Of a stretch of 64,000 nt of DNA, positions 56,548-64,000 are shown piece by piece. The position numbers were made by a program, and so were the translations under genes. Under the pieces are notes generated by a model. The model was not told the DNA's origin. It did no database searches and saw only the letters and a program-made list of their open reading frames with translations. Positions within the stretch are counted from its first letter, which is position 1, and the number at the start of each line of letters is the position of its first letter. This DNA comes from Actinomadura litoris (GTDB lineage: Bacteria > Actinomycetota > Actinomycetes > Streptosporangiales > Streptosporangiaceae). Location of the stretch: positions 1 to 64,000 of the forward strand of contig NZ_WOFH01000004.1 of assembly GCF_009733595.1 (NCBI RefSeq), written 5' to 3'.

Positions 56548-57296
56548 ACGGCGGAACCGAGCGCTACACACCGGGCCACGACACCTCCGCCATCGGCTTC
56601 ATGGCCGCCAGGACGGCCGCGACGCACGCGCGCTTCTTCCTCCCGCACCTGGCCCCGGGAACGACCCTGCTGGACCTGGGGTGCGGGCCCGGCACCATCA
56701 CCGCCGACCTGGCCGCCGCCGTCGCACCCGGACGCGTGCTCGGGCTCGACCGGCAGGCCGCCCAGCTCTCCGGCGCACGCGCCCTCGCCCGGCTCCGCGG
56801 CCTCACCAACATCGAGTTCCGGGAGGGCTCCTGCTACGACATCCCGCTGGAGGACCGATCGGTCGACCGCGTCTTCTCCCACGCCCTGATGGAGCACCTC
56901 GCCCGCCCGGACCGGGCCCTGGCCGAGATCCGGCGGGTGCTGCGTCCCGGCGGGACGGTCGGTCTGTGCAGCCCCGACTGGGGCGGCTTCCTGCTGGCCC
57001 CGCCCGCCGACGACGCCGTCGGCGCCTACACGCGCCTCCAGCGGGCCAACGGCGGAGACCCCTTCGTCGGCCGCGAGCTCGGCCGGTATCTGACCGAGGC
57101 GGGATTCGGGCAATGCCGCCTGGACGCCCACTACGAACGCTACGACGACCCGTCCCGCATCGCCGGCTACCTCGCGGTCCAACTCGACGACGCGGGACAG
57201 ACCGCTCATGCCCGCCGGCTCCGTGACTGGGCCGCCGGACCCGCCGCGATGTTCGCCCAGGCATGGGTCACCGCCACCGCCACCCGGCCCCGATGA
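56544..57296 (+). CDS. SAM-dependent class I methyltransferase
   Basis: 250 residues from ATG 56544, coupled to the exporter gene by a 4-bp overlap. Methyltransf_11/UbiE-like: motif I LLDLGCGPGTITADLAA (42-58), acidic loop VLGLDRQAAQLSG, FREGSCYDIPLEDRSVDRVFSH (as two parts), EIRRVLRPGGTVGLCSP (motif III). It methylates a small molecule; coupling to an exporter suggests modification and export of a toxic or secreted metabolite. Confidence 0.88.
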   Translation: MNGGTERYTPGHDTSAIGFMAARTAATHARFFLPHLAPGTTLLDLGCGPGTITADLAAAVAPGRVLGLDRQAAQLSGARALARLRGLTNIEFREGSCYDIPLEDRSVDRVFSHALMEHLARPDRALAEIRRVLRPGGTVGLCSPDWGGFLLAPPADDAVGAYTRLQRANGGDPFVGRELGRYLTEAGFGQCRLDAHYERYDDPSRIAGYLAVQLDDAGQTAHARRLRDWAAGPAAMFAQAWVTATATRPR

Positions 57297-57303
57297 CCGG
57301 GTC

Positions 57304-58209
57304 TCAGAGGTGGTCGGTGAACCAGGCCGCCGCCACCGTCGCCGTCTGGCGGCGGACCTCCACGTCCTCGTAGAGGGTCAGGTGGGTGGAGCGGGGGACG
57401 ACGTGGAACTTCTTGCGGGGGCCGGGTATCGCGTCGAACGCCTCGGCCGCGAGGTCCCAGTGGGTGTGGTCGTCGCCCTCGGCCACGCACATGAGGGTCG
57501 GCGTGGCGACGAGGCGGCTGAGAAAGGGGCGCACGCTGTAGGCGAGCAGCATCTCGGTCGACTGGGCCGTCGCGTCGCCGACGTAGCCGGGGGCCTCGGT
57601 CGCCTTGATGCGCGCGAAGGTGTCGCGGCTCGCGGGGAAGGGGAAGGTGCCGACGGCCCCCAGCGCGACGGGCTGGTGGTCGATGTAGGTGTGCTCGCCC
57701 GTCTCGAACAGGCGGGCGCGGGCCTCGGCGAGGGCGGCGCGCAGGGCGCGGAAGCTCACCGTGCCGTGCGAGAGGCGGAGGTTGTCCCACCCGTCGATGA
57801 CGGGGACGACCGAGCAGACGGCGCGGACGCGCGGGTCGACGGCGCCGAGGATGAGGACGTGCCCGCCGCTGTAGGAGATGCCCCAGGCGCCGATCCGGTC
57901 GGCGTCGATGTCGTCGCGCCCCTGGAGGTAGGAGATCGCGTTGCGGTAGTCCTCGATCTGCCGCCAGGGGTCGATGTGGCGGCGCGGGGTGCCGGTGCTG
58001 TCGCCGAAGTGGCGGTAGTCGACGACGAGCGCGGCGATGCCCGCCTCGGCGAAGACCTCCGCGAACAGCGGCTGGGCCACTTCCTTGACGTAGCACCATC
58101 CCCCCGCCAGGACGACGGCGGGATGGGGGCCGGGTGCGTCCGGCACGTAGAGCAATCCGCTCAGCCGGTCGCCGTCGCTGGGCACGGTGACCGCGCGTGG
58201 TTCTGCCAT
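57304..58209 (-). CDS. alpha/beta hydrolase
   Basis: 301 residues from ATG 58209, SD AGGGAG. GGWCYVKEVAQPLFAEVFAEAG, LVVDYRHFGDSTG, nucleophile elbow AWGISYSGGHVLI with Ser114, Asp probably in CVAEGDDHTHW, and His276 in STHLTLYED. Belongs to the dienelactone hydrolase/peptidase S15-like esterases. Divergent from the amine-dehydrogenase/E1/HyuAB operon across 250 bp, with a perfect inverted repeat 32 bp upstream of its start. It may share regulation with that operon. Confidence 0.87.
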   Translation of the reverse strand: MAEPRAVTVPSDGDRLSGLLYVPDAPGPHPAVVLAGGWCYVKEVAQPLFAEVFAEAGIAALVVDYRHFGDSTGTPRRHIDPWRQIEDYRNAISYLQGRDDIDADRIGAWGISYSGGHVLILGAVDPRVRAVCSVVPVIDGWDNLRLSHGTVSFRALRAALAEARARLFETGEHTYIDHQPVALGAVGTFPFPASRDTFARIKATEAPGYVGDATAQSTEMLLAYSVRPFLSRLVATPTLMCVAEGDDHTHWDLAAEAFDAIPGPRKKFHVVPRSTHLTLYEDVEVRRQTATVAAAWFTDHL

Positions 58210-58240
58210 TCCGGCTCCCTGATCCTCTCGTGGGTCCCGA

Positions 58241-58264
58241 CATCCGACCTTATGCGGTCGGATG
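58241..58264. promoter_or_regulatory. perfect 9-bp inverted repeat in the hydrolase leader
   Basis: CATCCGACC (58241-58249) and GGTCGGATG (58256-58264) around a 6-nt spacer. On the minus strand it would be in the 5' leader or overlap the start site of the hydrolase mRNA: operator or RNA hairpin. Two copies of GGATAGTG lie upstream (about 58268 and 58300). Confidence 0.5.
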
Positions 58265-58394
58265 CACGGATAGTGAACATAGCCTAGTCCGGGAGAATCG
58301 GGATAGTGCCCCGGACGATCTTGCCCGCGCCTACGCGCTGCTGATGTGCCATCTGCCAGCGAAGACCCGAAGCGGGGGAGGGGGCGTCCAGCTC

Positions 58395-58422
58395 TTGACA
58401 CTCCGCGCTGAGTGCTCATAAT
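58395..58422 (+). promoter_or_regulatory. strong sigma70-type promoter of the amine dehydrogenase-E1-HyuAB operon
   Basis: Exact consensus -35 TTGACA (58395-58400), 16-bp spacer, -10 CATAAT (58417-58422). Such consensus promoters are uncommon in this genome type and imply tight repressor control. Confidence 0.75.
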
Positions 58423-58431
58423 ACGTACTCA
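58409..58431. promoter_or_regulatory. operator-like palindrome over the -10 of the same promoter
   Basis: TGAGTGC (58409-58415) and GTACTCA (58425-58431), 7-bp arms with one mismatch and a 9-bp centre, covering the -10. Fits a GntR/IclR-class repressor, but no regulator gene is adjacent in the window. Confidence 0.55.
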
Positions 58432-58459
58432 TGTTCGCTAATCGTGCAAGGGAGGCGTG

Positions 58460-59506
58460 ATGAACCGTCCTCCGGTCCGGATCGGCCTGTGCGGCCTCGG
58501 CAGCATCGGCGGCGCGGCCGCCCGTCTTCTGCTGGAGCATCGGACGGGGTTCGAGATCGTCGGTGCGGCGACCAAGGAACCGGACGCCGTCGGCCGTCCC
58601 CTGCACGAGGTGGTGGGCTCGGCCGCGCGGGGCGGGCCCGTCGTCGTCGGCGACCTCGCCGACGTGCTGGCGGCCGGTCCCGAGATCATGCTCTACGCGA
58701 CGGGCTCGTTCCTGCGCGACACCGAGGACGACGTCGTGGCCTGCGCCCAGGCGGGGGTGGACGTGGTCTCGCCCTGCGAGGAGCTGGCCTTCCCGTTCAC
58801 GCGGCACGCCCCCGTCGCGGCGCGGATCGACGCGGCGGCGCGCGAGGGTGGCGCGACCGTCCTCGGCACCGGGGTGAACCCCGGCTTCCTGTTCGACTCG
58901 CTGCTCGCCGCCGCGACGGGCGTGTCATGGGACGTCCGGGCGATCCGGGGGCACCGCGCCGTGGACGTGTCCGGCTTCGGGGAGAACATCCACCGCCGCC
59001 TCGGCATCGGGTACACGCCCGAGGAGTTCGAGGAGGGCCACCAGGCCGGCACCATCGCCGGGCACGTCGGGTTCCCCGAGTCGATCGAGCTGGTCTGCGA
59101 GCGGCTCGGGCTGCTGCTGGACGGCCCGGTCACCGAGCGGTTCGAGCCGTTCGTGGCGCAGACCGCGGCCCCGACCCGGTACGGCCACGTGCCCGCCGGG
59201 CGCACCGAGGGCTTCCGGCAGCGGGCGACCGGGCACGTCGGCGGGCAGCTGTTCGTCCGGCTGGACCTCGTCCTGCACCTGCGGCCGCGGAGCGCCGGGT
59301 TCGAGACCGTCGACTCCATCAGCGTCGAGGGCCTCCACCCGGTCAACCTCACGCTGTCGCCGGGCATGGACGCGATCCCCGCGACGTCCGCGCAGCTGGT
59401 GAACAGCATCCCCGGGGTGCTCCAGGCGGCCCCGGGCCTCAGGACCGTCAAGGACCTGCCCGTCGCGGCCGCCTGGCACGACCTGCAATCCCACCCGTTT
59501 CGGTGA
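58460..59506 (+). CDS. NAD(P)H-dependent amine dehydrogenase-like oxidoreductase
   Basis: 348 residues from ATG 58460 (GGGAGG with 4-nt spacing; GTG 58457 is too close). Rossmann start VRIGLCGLGSIGGAAARLLL, IVGAATKEPDAVGRPLHEV, then GTGVNPGFLFDSLLAAATG and RAVDVSGFGENIHRRLGIGY. The pattern is dihydrodipicolinate-reductase-like, close to 2,4-diaminopentanoate dehydrogenase, which oxidatively deaminates an amine. First gene of the operon; 11 bp separate it from E1 alpha. Confidence 0.8.
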   Translation: MNRPPVRIGLCGLGSIGGAAARLLLEHRTGFEIVGAATKEPDAVGRPLHEVVGSAARGGPVVVGDLADVLAAGPEIMLYATGSFLRDTEDDVVACAQAGVDVVSPCEELAFPFTRHAPVAARIDAAAREGGATVLGTGVNPGFLFDSLLAAATGVSWDVRAIRGHRAVDVSGFGENIHRRLGIGYTPEEFEEGHQAGTIAGHVGFPESIELVCERLGLLLDGPVTERFEPFVAQTAAPTRYGHVPAGRTEGFRQRATGHVGGQLFVRLDLVLHLRPRSAGFETVDSISVEGLHPVNLTLSPGMDAIPATSAQLVNSIPGVLQAAPGLRTVKDLPVAAAWHDLQSHPFR

Positions 59507-59517
59507 AGTGAGCTTCG

Positions 59518-60558
59518 ATGACGCAGACAGCGGCGAGTCCGCACAGGCCGGATGACACCTTCACCGGCCTCCCGATCGGCGAGGCCGATCTGACCGAGGC
59601 GCACGCGCTCTACCGCGGCATGTCGATCGTGCGCTCCGTCGAGCTGGAGATCGAGAAGATGCACCGGCTCGGACGCATGTCCGGGTCGTTCCACTCCTCG
59701 CTCGGGCAGGAGGCGGCGGCGGTCGGCGTGTGCGCCGCGCTGCGCGAGGGCGACATGGTCACGAGCACCCACCGGGGGCACGGCCACGCGCTCGCCAAGG
59801 GCGTGACCATGGAGGGCGTCTTCGCCGAGCTCTTCGGCCGGACCTCCGGCGTCAGCGGCGGGCGCGGCGGATCGATGCACCTGCACGACCGCCGGAGCGG
59901 GTTCCTCGGCGAGAACGCCATCGTCGCGGGCGGCCTGCCGTGGGCGGCGGGCGCGGCCTGGGCGCGCCGCCGCCGGGGCGGCGACGACATCGCGGTGGCC
60001 TTCATCGGCGACGGCGGGTTCGCGCAGGGCGTCACCCACGAGACCCTGCTGCTCGCCCGGTTCTGGGAGAGCCCGTGCCTGATCGTCTGCGAGAACAACG
60101 GGCTCGCGCACTCGATGCCGTCCGACCGCCTGTTCGGGGCGCCGGGCGGCATCGCCCGCATCGCCGAGGGGACGGGGATCCACGCGCGCTACGTGGACGG
60201 CCGGGACGTGGTCGCCGTCGCCCGGACGGCGAAGGAGATGGTCGCGCGGGTGCGGGCCGGGGTCCCGGCCTTCCTCGAATGCGGGGTGTACCGCGTCCGG
60301 CCGCACAGCCTCTCCGACCCCGACTACCGGTACCGGCCCAAGACGGCCGGGCGGGACTGGCTGGCGCTCAACGACCCGATGGCCAACCTGCGCGCCCGGC
60401 TGGAGGCGTTCCCCGGCAACCGGGTCGCCCAGATCGACGCCGCGGTGGCCGCCGACGTCCAGGCCGCGCTGGCCCGCGCCGAAGCGGCGGGGCGCCCGCC
60501 CGCGGCCGCGGCGAAATCCTACGTCTACACCTCCCCGGAGCTGCAGAACCATGCGTGA
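59518..60558 (+). CDS. TPP-dependent dehydrogenase E1 alpha (acetoin/pyruvate type)
   Basis: 346 residues from ATG 59518. GMSIVRSVELEIEKMHRLGR, SFHSSLGQEAAAVGVCAAL, STHRGHGHALAKG, FGRTSGVSGGRGGSMHLHD, and TPP/Mg motif GDGGFAQGVTHE ... CENNGLAHS (164-199). Best match to acetoin dehydrogenase AcoA or pyruvate dehydrogenase E1 alpha. Overlaps E1 beta by 8 bp. The usual E2 and E3 are not seen in the window. Confidence 0.9.
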   Translation: MTQTAASPHRPDDTFTGLPIGEADLTEAHALYRGMSIVRSVELEIEKMHRLGRMSGSFHSSLGQEAAAVGVCAALREGDMVTSTHRGHGHALAKGVTMEGVFAELFGRTSGVSGGRGGSMHLHDRRSGFLGENAIVAGGLPWAAGAAWARRRRGGDDIAVAFIGDGGFAQGVTHETLLLARFWESPCLIVCENNGLAHSMPSDRLFGAPGGIARIAEGTGIHARYVDGRDVVAVARTAKEMVARVRAGVPAFLECGVYRVRPHSLSDPDYRYRPKTAGRDWLALNDPMANLRARLEAFPGNRVAQIDAAVAADVQAALARAEAAGRPPAAAAKSYVYTSPELQNHA

Positions 60559-61528
60559 GGTCAAGTACGCCGAAGCGGTGCGCGGCGCCCTGGAGGACGA
60601 GATGGCGGCCGACGAGACCGTCGTGGTCATGGGGGAGGAGGTCGGCGCGCTCGGCGGGGTCTTCACGGTCACGCAGGGGCTCCTGGAGCGGTTCGGTGAG
60701 GACCGCGTGCTGGACTCCCCGATCTCCGAGGCCGGGGTCGTGGGGTTCGCGATCGGCGCCGCCGCCGAGGGCATGCGGCCGGTCGTCGAGATCATGTTCT
60801 CGGACTTCGTCCTGCTGGCCCTCGACCAGATCATCAACCTCGGCGCGAAGATCCGCTACATGAGCAACGGCCAGTTCAGCGTGCCGCTGACGATCCGCAT
60901 GCCGGGCGGCGGCGGCACCAACCACGGGCCGCAGCACTCGCAGAGCCTGGAGAGCCTCTTCGCGCACGTCCCGGGGCTGGTCGTCGCGATGCCGAGCAAC
61001 CCCTCGGACGCCTACTGGATGCTCCGGCACGCTATACGTTCGGACGATCCCGTGATTTTCTTGGAGAGCAAGAACCTCTATTTCCGCACGTCAGGGGACA
61101 TCGATGCGCGTACCGGGCCGGACGGTTTCGGCGCGAGCGTCGTGCGCGCCGGCGACGACATCACGATCGTGTCGGCCGGCCGGATGGTCGAGCGCAGCCT
61201 CCAGGCGGCCGATCGGCTCGCCGCCGAGGGCGTCGGATGCGAGGTGATCGACCTGCGCTACCTGTGGCCCCTGGACACCGCCTCGATCGAGGCGTCCCTG
61301 CGGCGGACGGGCAAGCTCGCCGTCGTGTACGAGGCCGTCGAGTTCTGCGGCTGGGGCGGCGAGGTCGCCGCGTGGGCCGGGGAGCACTGCTTCGAGAGCC
61401 TCGACGGCCCCGTCGTCCGCGTCGGCACCGAGCGCGTCCCCATCCCGTACGGGCACGCGCTGGAGGACGAGATCGTGCCCACCGCCGAGCGCATCGCCGG
61501 TGAACTCCGCGGGCTCGCGGCCTACTGA
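60551..61528 (+). CDS. TPP-dependent dehydrogenase E1 beta (acetoin/pyruvate type)
   Basis: 325 residues from ATG 60551. TVVVMGEEVGALGGVFTVTQ, GLLERFGEDRVLDSPISEAG, GFAIGAAAEGMRPVVEIMF, GGTNHGPQHSQSLESLFAHVPGL (two parts), VEFCGWGGEVAAWAGEH. AcoB/PdhB-like, forms the alpha2beta2 E1 with the preceding gene. This is a second, unfused E1 system in the window, distinct from the fused gene at 7645. Confidence 0.9.
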   Translation: MREVKYAEAVRGALEDEMAADETVVVMGEEVGALGGVFTVTQGLLERFGEDRVLDSPISEAGVVGFAIGAAAEGMRPVVEIMFSDFVLLALDQIINLGAKIRYMSNGQFSVPLTIRMPGGGGTNHGPQHSQSLESLFAHVPGLVVAMPSNPSDAYWMLRHAIRSDDPVIFLESKNLYFRTSGDIDARTGPDGFGASVVRAGDDITIVSAGRMVERSLQAADRLAAEGVGCEVIDLRYLWPLDTASIEASLRRTGKLAVVYEAVEFCGWGGEVAAWAGEHCFESLDGPVVRVGTERVPIPYGHALEDEIVPTAERIAGELRGLAAY

Positions 61529-61596
61529 CCCCTCGCCCCCCGACCGTCGCCAGTACCGACCGTCGCCGCGGCGACCTTGAGAGCAGGAACGTCTTC

Positions 61597-63711
61597 ATGA
61601 GGTTTGCAGTCGACACCGGTGGCACTTTCACCGACCTCGTCATCGAGGACGAAGGCCACCTGAGCGTCCACAAGAGCTCCACCGTGCCCGCCGACCCCGT
61701 CCAGGGCATCCTCGACGCCTTCGAGGTCGCCGCCGCCGAGCGGGGCTGCGCGCGGCGGGAGCTGCTGGAGCGGGGCACGATGCTCGTCCACGGCACCACG
61801 CGCGGGCTGAACGCCGTCCTGACCAGGAAGGTCGCGCGGACGGCGTTCCTCACCACCGAGGGCCATCCCGACATCCTGCTGCTGCGCGAGGGCGGCAGGC
61901 GCGACATCTTCAACCAGCGGCAGCCCTACCCCGAGCCCTACGTCCCGCGGTCGCTGACCTTCGAGGTCCCCGAGCGCGTCGGCGCGCAGGGGGAGGTGGT
62001 CAGGGAACTCGACGAGGAGGCCGTGGCCGGCCTCGCCGCCCGGCTGCGCCGGGAGCGGGTCGAGGCCGTCGCGGTGTGCCTGCTGTGGTCCATCGCCAAC
62101 CCCGTCCACGAGCTGCGGGTGGGCGAACTGCTGCGCGAGCTGCTGCCGGACGTCCCGGTGACGCTCTCGCACCGGCTCAACCCCTGCGTCCGCGAGTACC
62201 GCCGGGCCTCGGCGACCGCGATCGACGCCTCGCTCAAGCCGCTGATGACCGCCTACATCAGCGGGCTCCAGGGGCGGCTGCGGGACGCGGGCTTCGGCGG
62301 CCGGGTCCTCATGGTCACCTCCGCCGGGGGCGCGCTGGACGCCGGGGACGTAGCGGCCTCCCCGATCCACTCGCTGAACTCCGGCCCGGCGATGGCCCCG
62401 GTCGCCGGGCGGTTCTTCGCCGGCCTCGACACGACGGCGCCGATGGCGATCGTCGCCGACACCGGCGGGACCAGCTACGACGTCAGCGTCGTCCGCGACG
62501 GCCGGATCCCCTGGACGCGCGAGTCCTGGATCGGCGAGCCGTTCCGCGGCCACATGACCGGCTTCCCGTCGGTGGACGTGCGCAGCGTCGGCGCCGGCGG
62601 CGGCAGCATCGCGTGGGTGGACCGGGGCGGGCTCCTGCACGTCGGGCCGCAGAGCGCGGGCGCCGACCCCGGGCCCGTCTGCTACGGGCGGGGCGGCACC
62701 CGCCCGACGATGACCGACGCGTGCCTCGTCCTCGGCTACCTGGACCCCGGCTACTTCCTCGGCGGCCGGTCCGCGCTCGACATCGAGGCGGCGCGCGAGG
62801 CGATCAGGACCCAGATCGCCGAGCCCCTCGGGCTGGACCTGCTGGAGGCGGCGGGCGCCGTCCACCGGCTCGCCACCGAGCGGATGGTCGGCGCCATCGA
62901 GGAGATCAGCGGCCAGAAGGGCGTGGACCCGGCGCAGGCCGTCCTCGTCGGGGGCGGCGGCGCCGCCGGGTTCAACACCGTCGCGATCGCGCGGCGGCTC
63001 GGCTGCCGCGAGGTCATCGTCCCGATCATGGGACCGGCGCTGAGCGCGGCGGGCGCGCTGATCTCCGAGCTGTCGCGCGGCTTCGAGACGACGTTCCGCA
63101 CCACCACCGAGGCGTTCGACTTCGCGGGTGTCAACGCGGTGCTCGCCGACCTCGCGGACCGGGCCCGCGCGTTCATCGCCGGACCCGGCGCCGGCGCCGT
63201 CGAGGCGTCCGTCGAGTTCTCCGCCGAGGCGCGCTACCCCAGCCAGGTCTGGGAGCTGGAGGTGCAGATGGGTGCGGAGGGGGCGCTGGACGCCGAGGGG
63301 CTCGAACGGCTGAAGAAGGCGTTCCACGAGGTCCACCGGGACGCGTTCGCCGTCGACGACCCCGGCTCGCCGATCGAGTTCGAGAGCTGGCACGTCCGGG
63401 CGCGCTGCCGCATCACCGAGCCCGTCCTGCCCGAGGCGGGGACCGGTGACGGTACGCGTTTGGAACGTGACATCTACCTGCCGGGCGTCGGCACCGTCGC
63501 CGCCGAGGTCTGGCGGCTGGAAGCGGTGCCGGTCGGCGCGGAGCTGCGCGGGCCCGCGATCGTCGAGTCGGCGACCACGACCATCGTCATCGACGACGGC
63601 GCCGTGTTCACCCGCCGCCCCAGCGGCACCATCCACGTCGTCCCCGGGACGGGAGCGGCCGCGGCCGCCGTCCCGGCCGGGGGCGCCGCCACCGGACGAG
63701 GGGGGAAGTGA
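61597..63711 (+). CDS. hyuA: hydantoinase/oxoprolinase subunit A (HyuA/AcxA family)
   Basis: 704 residues from ATG 61597, full length. ATP-binding N-terminus MRFAVDTGGTFTDLVIEDEG, LVHGTTRGLNAVLTRK, FLTTEGHPDILLLREGGRRD (hydantoinase N domain, 1-~175); central ASTE/hydantoinase A domain (~195-490) with VADTGGTSYDVSVV, VDVRSVGAGGGSIAWVD, GADPGPVCYGRGGTRPTMTDA (two parts), VLVGGGGAAGFNTVAIAR; C-terminal domain to the end. The family comprises ATP-dependent hydantoinases, 5-oxoprolinases and acetone/acetophenone carboxylases. The reaction here is undetermined. Coupled to HyuB. Confidence 0.92.
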   Translation: MRFAVDTGGTFTDLVIEDEGHLSVHKSSTVPADPVQGILDAFEVAAAERGCARRELLERGTMLVHGTTRGLNAVLTRKVARTAFLTTEGHPDILLLREGGRRDIFNQRQPYPEPYVPRSLTFEVPERVGAQGEVVRELDEEAVAGLAARLRRERVEAVAVCLLWSIANPVHELRVGELLRELLPDVPVTLSHRLNPCVREYRRASATAIDASLKPLMTAYISGLQGRLRDAGFGGRVLMVTSAGGALDAGDVAASPIHSLNSGPAMAPVAGRFFAGLDTTAPMAIVADTGGTSYDVSVVRDGRIPWTRESWIGEPFRGHMTGFPSVDVRSVGAGGGSIAWVDRGGLLHVGPQSAGADPGPVCYGRGGTRPTMTDACLVLGYLDPGYFLGGRSALDIEAAREAIRTQIAEPLGLDLLEAAGAVHRLATERMVGAIEEISGQKGVDPAQAVLVGGGGAAGFNTVAIARRLGCREVIVPIMGPALSAAGALISELSRGFETTFRTTTEAFDFAGVNAVLADLADRARAFIAGPGAGAVEASVEFSAEARYPSQVWELEVQMGAEGALDAEGLERLKKAFHEVHRDAFAVDDPGSPIEFESWHVRARCRITEPVLPEAGTGDGTRLERDIYLPGVGTVAAEVWRLEAVPVGAELRGPAIVESATTTIVIDDGAVFTRRPSGTIHVVPGTGAAAAAVPAGGAATGRGGK

Positions 63712-63713
63712 CG

Positions 63714-64000
63714 ATGGACGGCGTGCGCATGGCGGTGATCAGCAACCGCCTGAACGTGGTCGTGGAGGCCATGATGAACACGGTCTTCCGCTCCAGCCGG
63801 TCGGGGGTGCTCAACAGCGCCCACGACTTCTCGTGCTGCATCGTCAGCGCCGACCACGAGCTGGTGATGGGGGCGGAGAGCCTGCCCATCCACATGATGA
63901 GCGGCCCCGACCTGATCTCGCGGGCGGTGCTGCGCTTCCACCCCGAGATGCGGCGCGGCGACGCCTACCTGCACAACTCGCCCTACAACGGCAACTCCCA
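63714..64000 (+). CDS. hyuB: hydantoinase B/oxoprolinase subunit (HyuB family), N-terminal part
   Basis: First ~95 residues, running off the window. Start: ATG 63714 (GGGGGAAG 4-5 nt upstream) or GTG 63708, which overlaps the HyuA stop by GTGA. Readable: MAVISNRLNVVVEAMMNTVF, RSSRSGVLNSAHDFSCCIVS, AESLPIHMMSGPDLISRAVL, GDAYLHNSPYNGNS. These match the HyuB/AcxB opening, where the Asp/His/Asn residues form the metal site. Forms the active complex with HyuA; acetone/acetophenone carboxylases need a further small subunit that may lie beyond 64000. Confidence 0.88.
   Translation, partial: MDGVRMAVISNRLNVVVEAMMNTVFRSSRSGVLNSAHDFSCCIVSADHELVMGAESLPIHMMSGPDLISRAVLRFHPEMRRGDAYLHNSPYNGNS

Overview
The window is very GC-rich and gene-dense. 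It has strong third-position GC bias, frequent GTG starts, SD sequences of the GGAGG type, and families typical of Actinomycetota: MmyB-type XRE regulators, a PptT/PptH pair, DUF4331, Tat-exported enzymes and a fused branched-chain E1. I read it as chromosomal DNA of a large-genome actinomycete, perhaps Streptosporangiales/Actinomadura-like; the order-level guess is inference. I saw no rRNA, tRNA, CRISPR, IS element or phage gene. Many intergenic regions end in strong GC-rich hairpins without U-tracts.

Layout. 1-5.9 kb: 3' part of glycerol kinase, a secreted trypsin-like protease, a crcB fluoride-channel pair, and a DHA2 efflux pump divergent from an XRE regulator. 6-12.3 kb: two aldehyde dehydrogenases flanking a fused E1 alpha/beta oxo-acid dehydrogenase, then a lactonase-family beta-propeller. 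12.6-17 kb: pgi, a small EF-hand protein, and an Orn/Lys/Arg decarboxylase. 17-21 kb: an ascorbate-type PTS (IIC, IIB, IIA) with a SIS-domain protein and a GntR/UTRA regulator whose start I move to a TTG. 21-27.4 kb: a secreted protein, a PfkB kinase, two small membrane proteins, an AraC regulator, an NmrA-like reductase and a DUF1772 protein. 27.4-32.4 kb: an ECF sigma, DUF4331, TPR, RcnA-like nickel/cobalt efflux cluster. 32.6-41 kb: the PptH-PptT operon, TetR and XRE regulators, an MBL hydrolase with an esterase, and a TetR/membrane-protein pair with two visible operators.

41.1-54.2 kb is the most interesting part and lies entirely on the minus strand. One operon encodes three proteins that all carry export signals: a SelA-fold PLP enzyme (Tat), a RidA-like enamine deaminase (Tat) and an amidohydrolase. 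A second operon encodes an RraA-like protein, a KdgK-type sugar-acid kinase, a SsuABC/TauABC-like importer (lipoprotein, two permeases, ATPase) and a small membrane-anchored protein. Two paralogous LysR regulators sit beside these operons. The upstream regions of the two operons share a gap-free 46-bp block (31 of 46 identical by my hand alignment), which argues for one regulon. The working model is extracellular deacylation and deamination of an acylated amino sugar acid or similar compound, then uptake and phosphorylation of the product. A cupin dioxygenase-like gene and an SDR lie upstream.

54.3-64 kb: a GlxA-type regulator divergent from a DHA1 exporter plus methyltransferase; an alpha/beta hydrolase divergent from a catabolic operon (amine-dehydrogenase-like oxidoreductase, TPP E1 alpha and beta, HyuA and the start of HyuB) driven by a near-consensus promoter with an operator-like palindrome over its -10.
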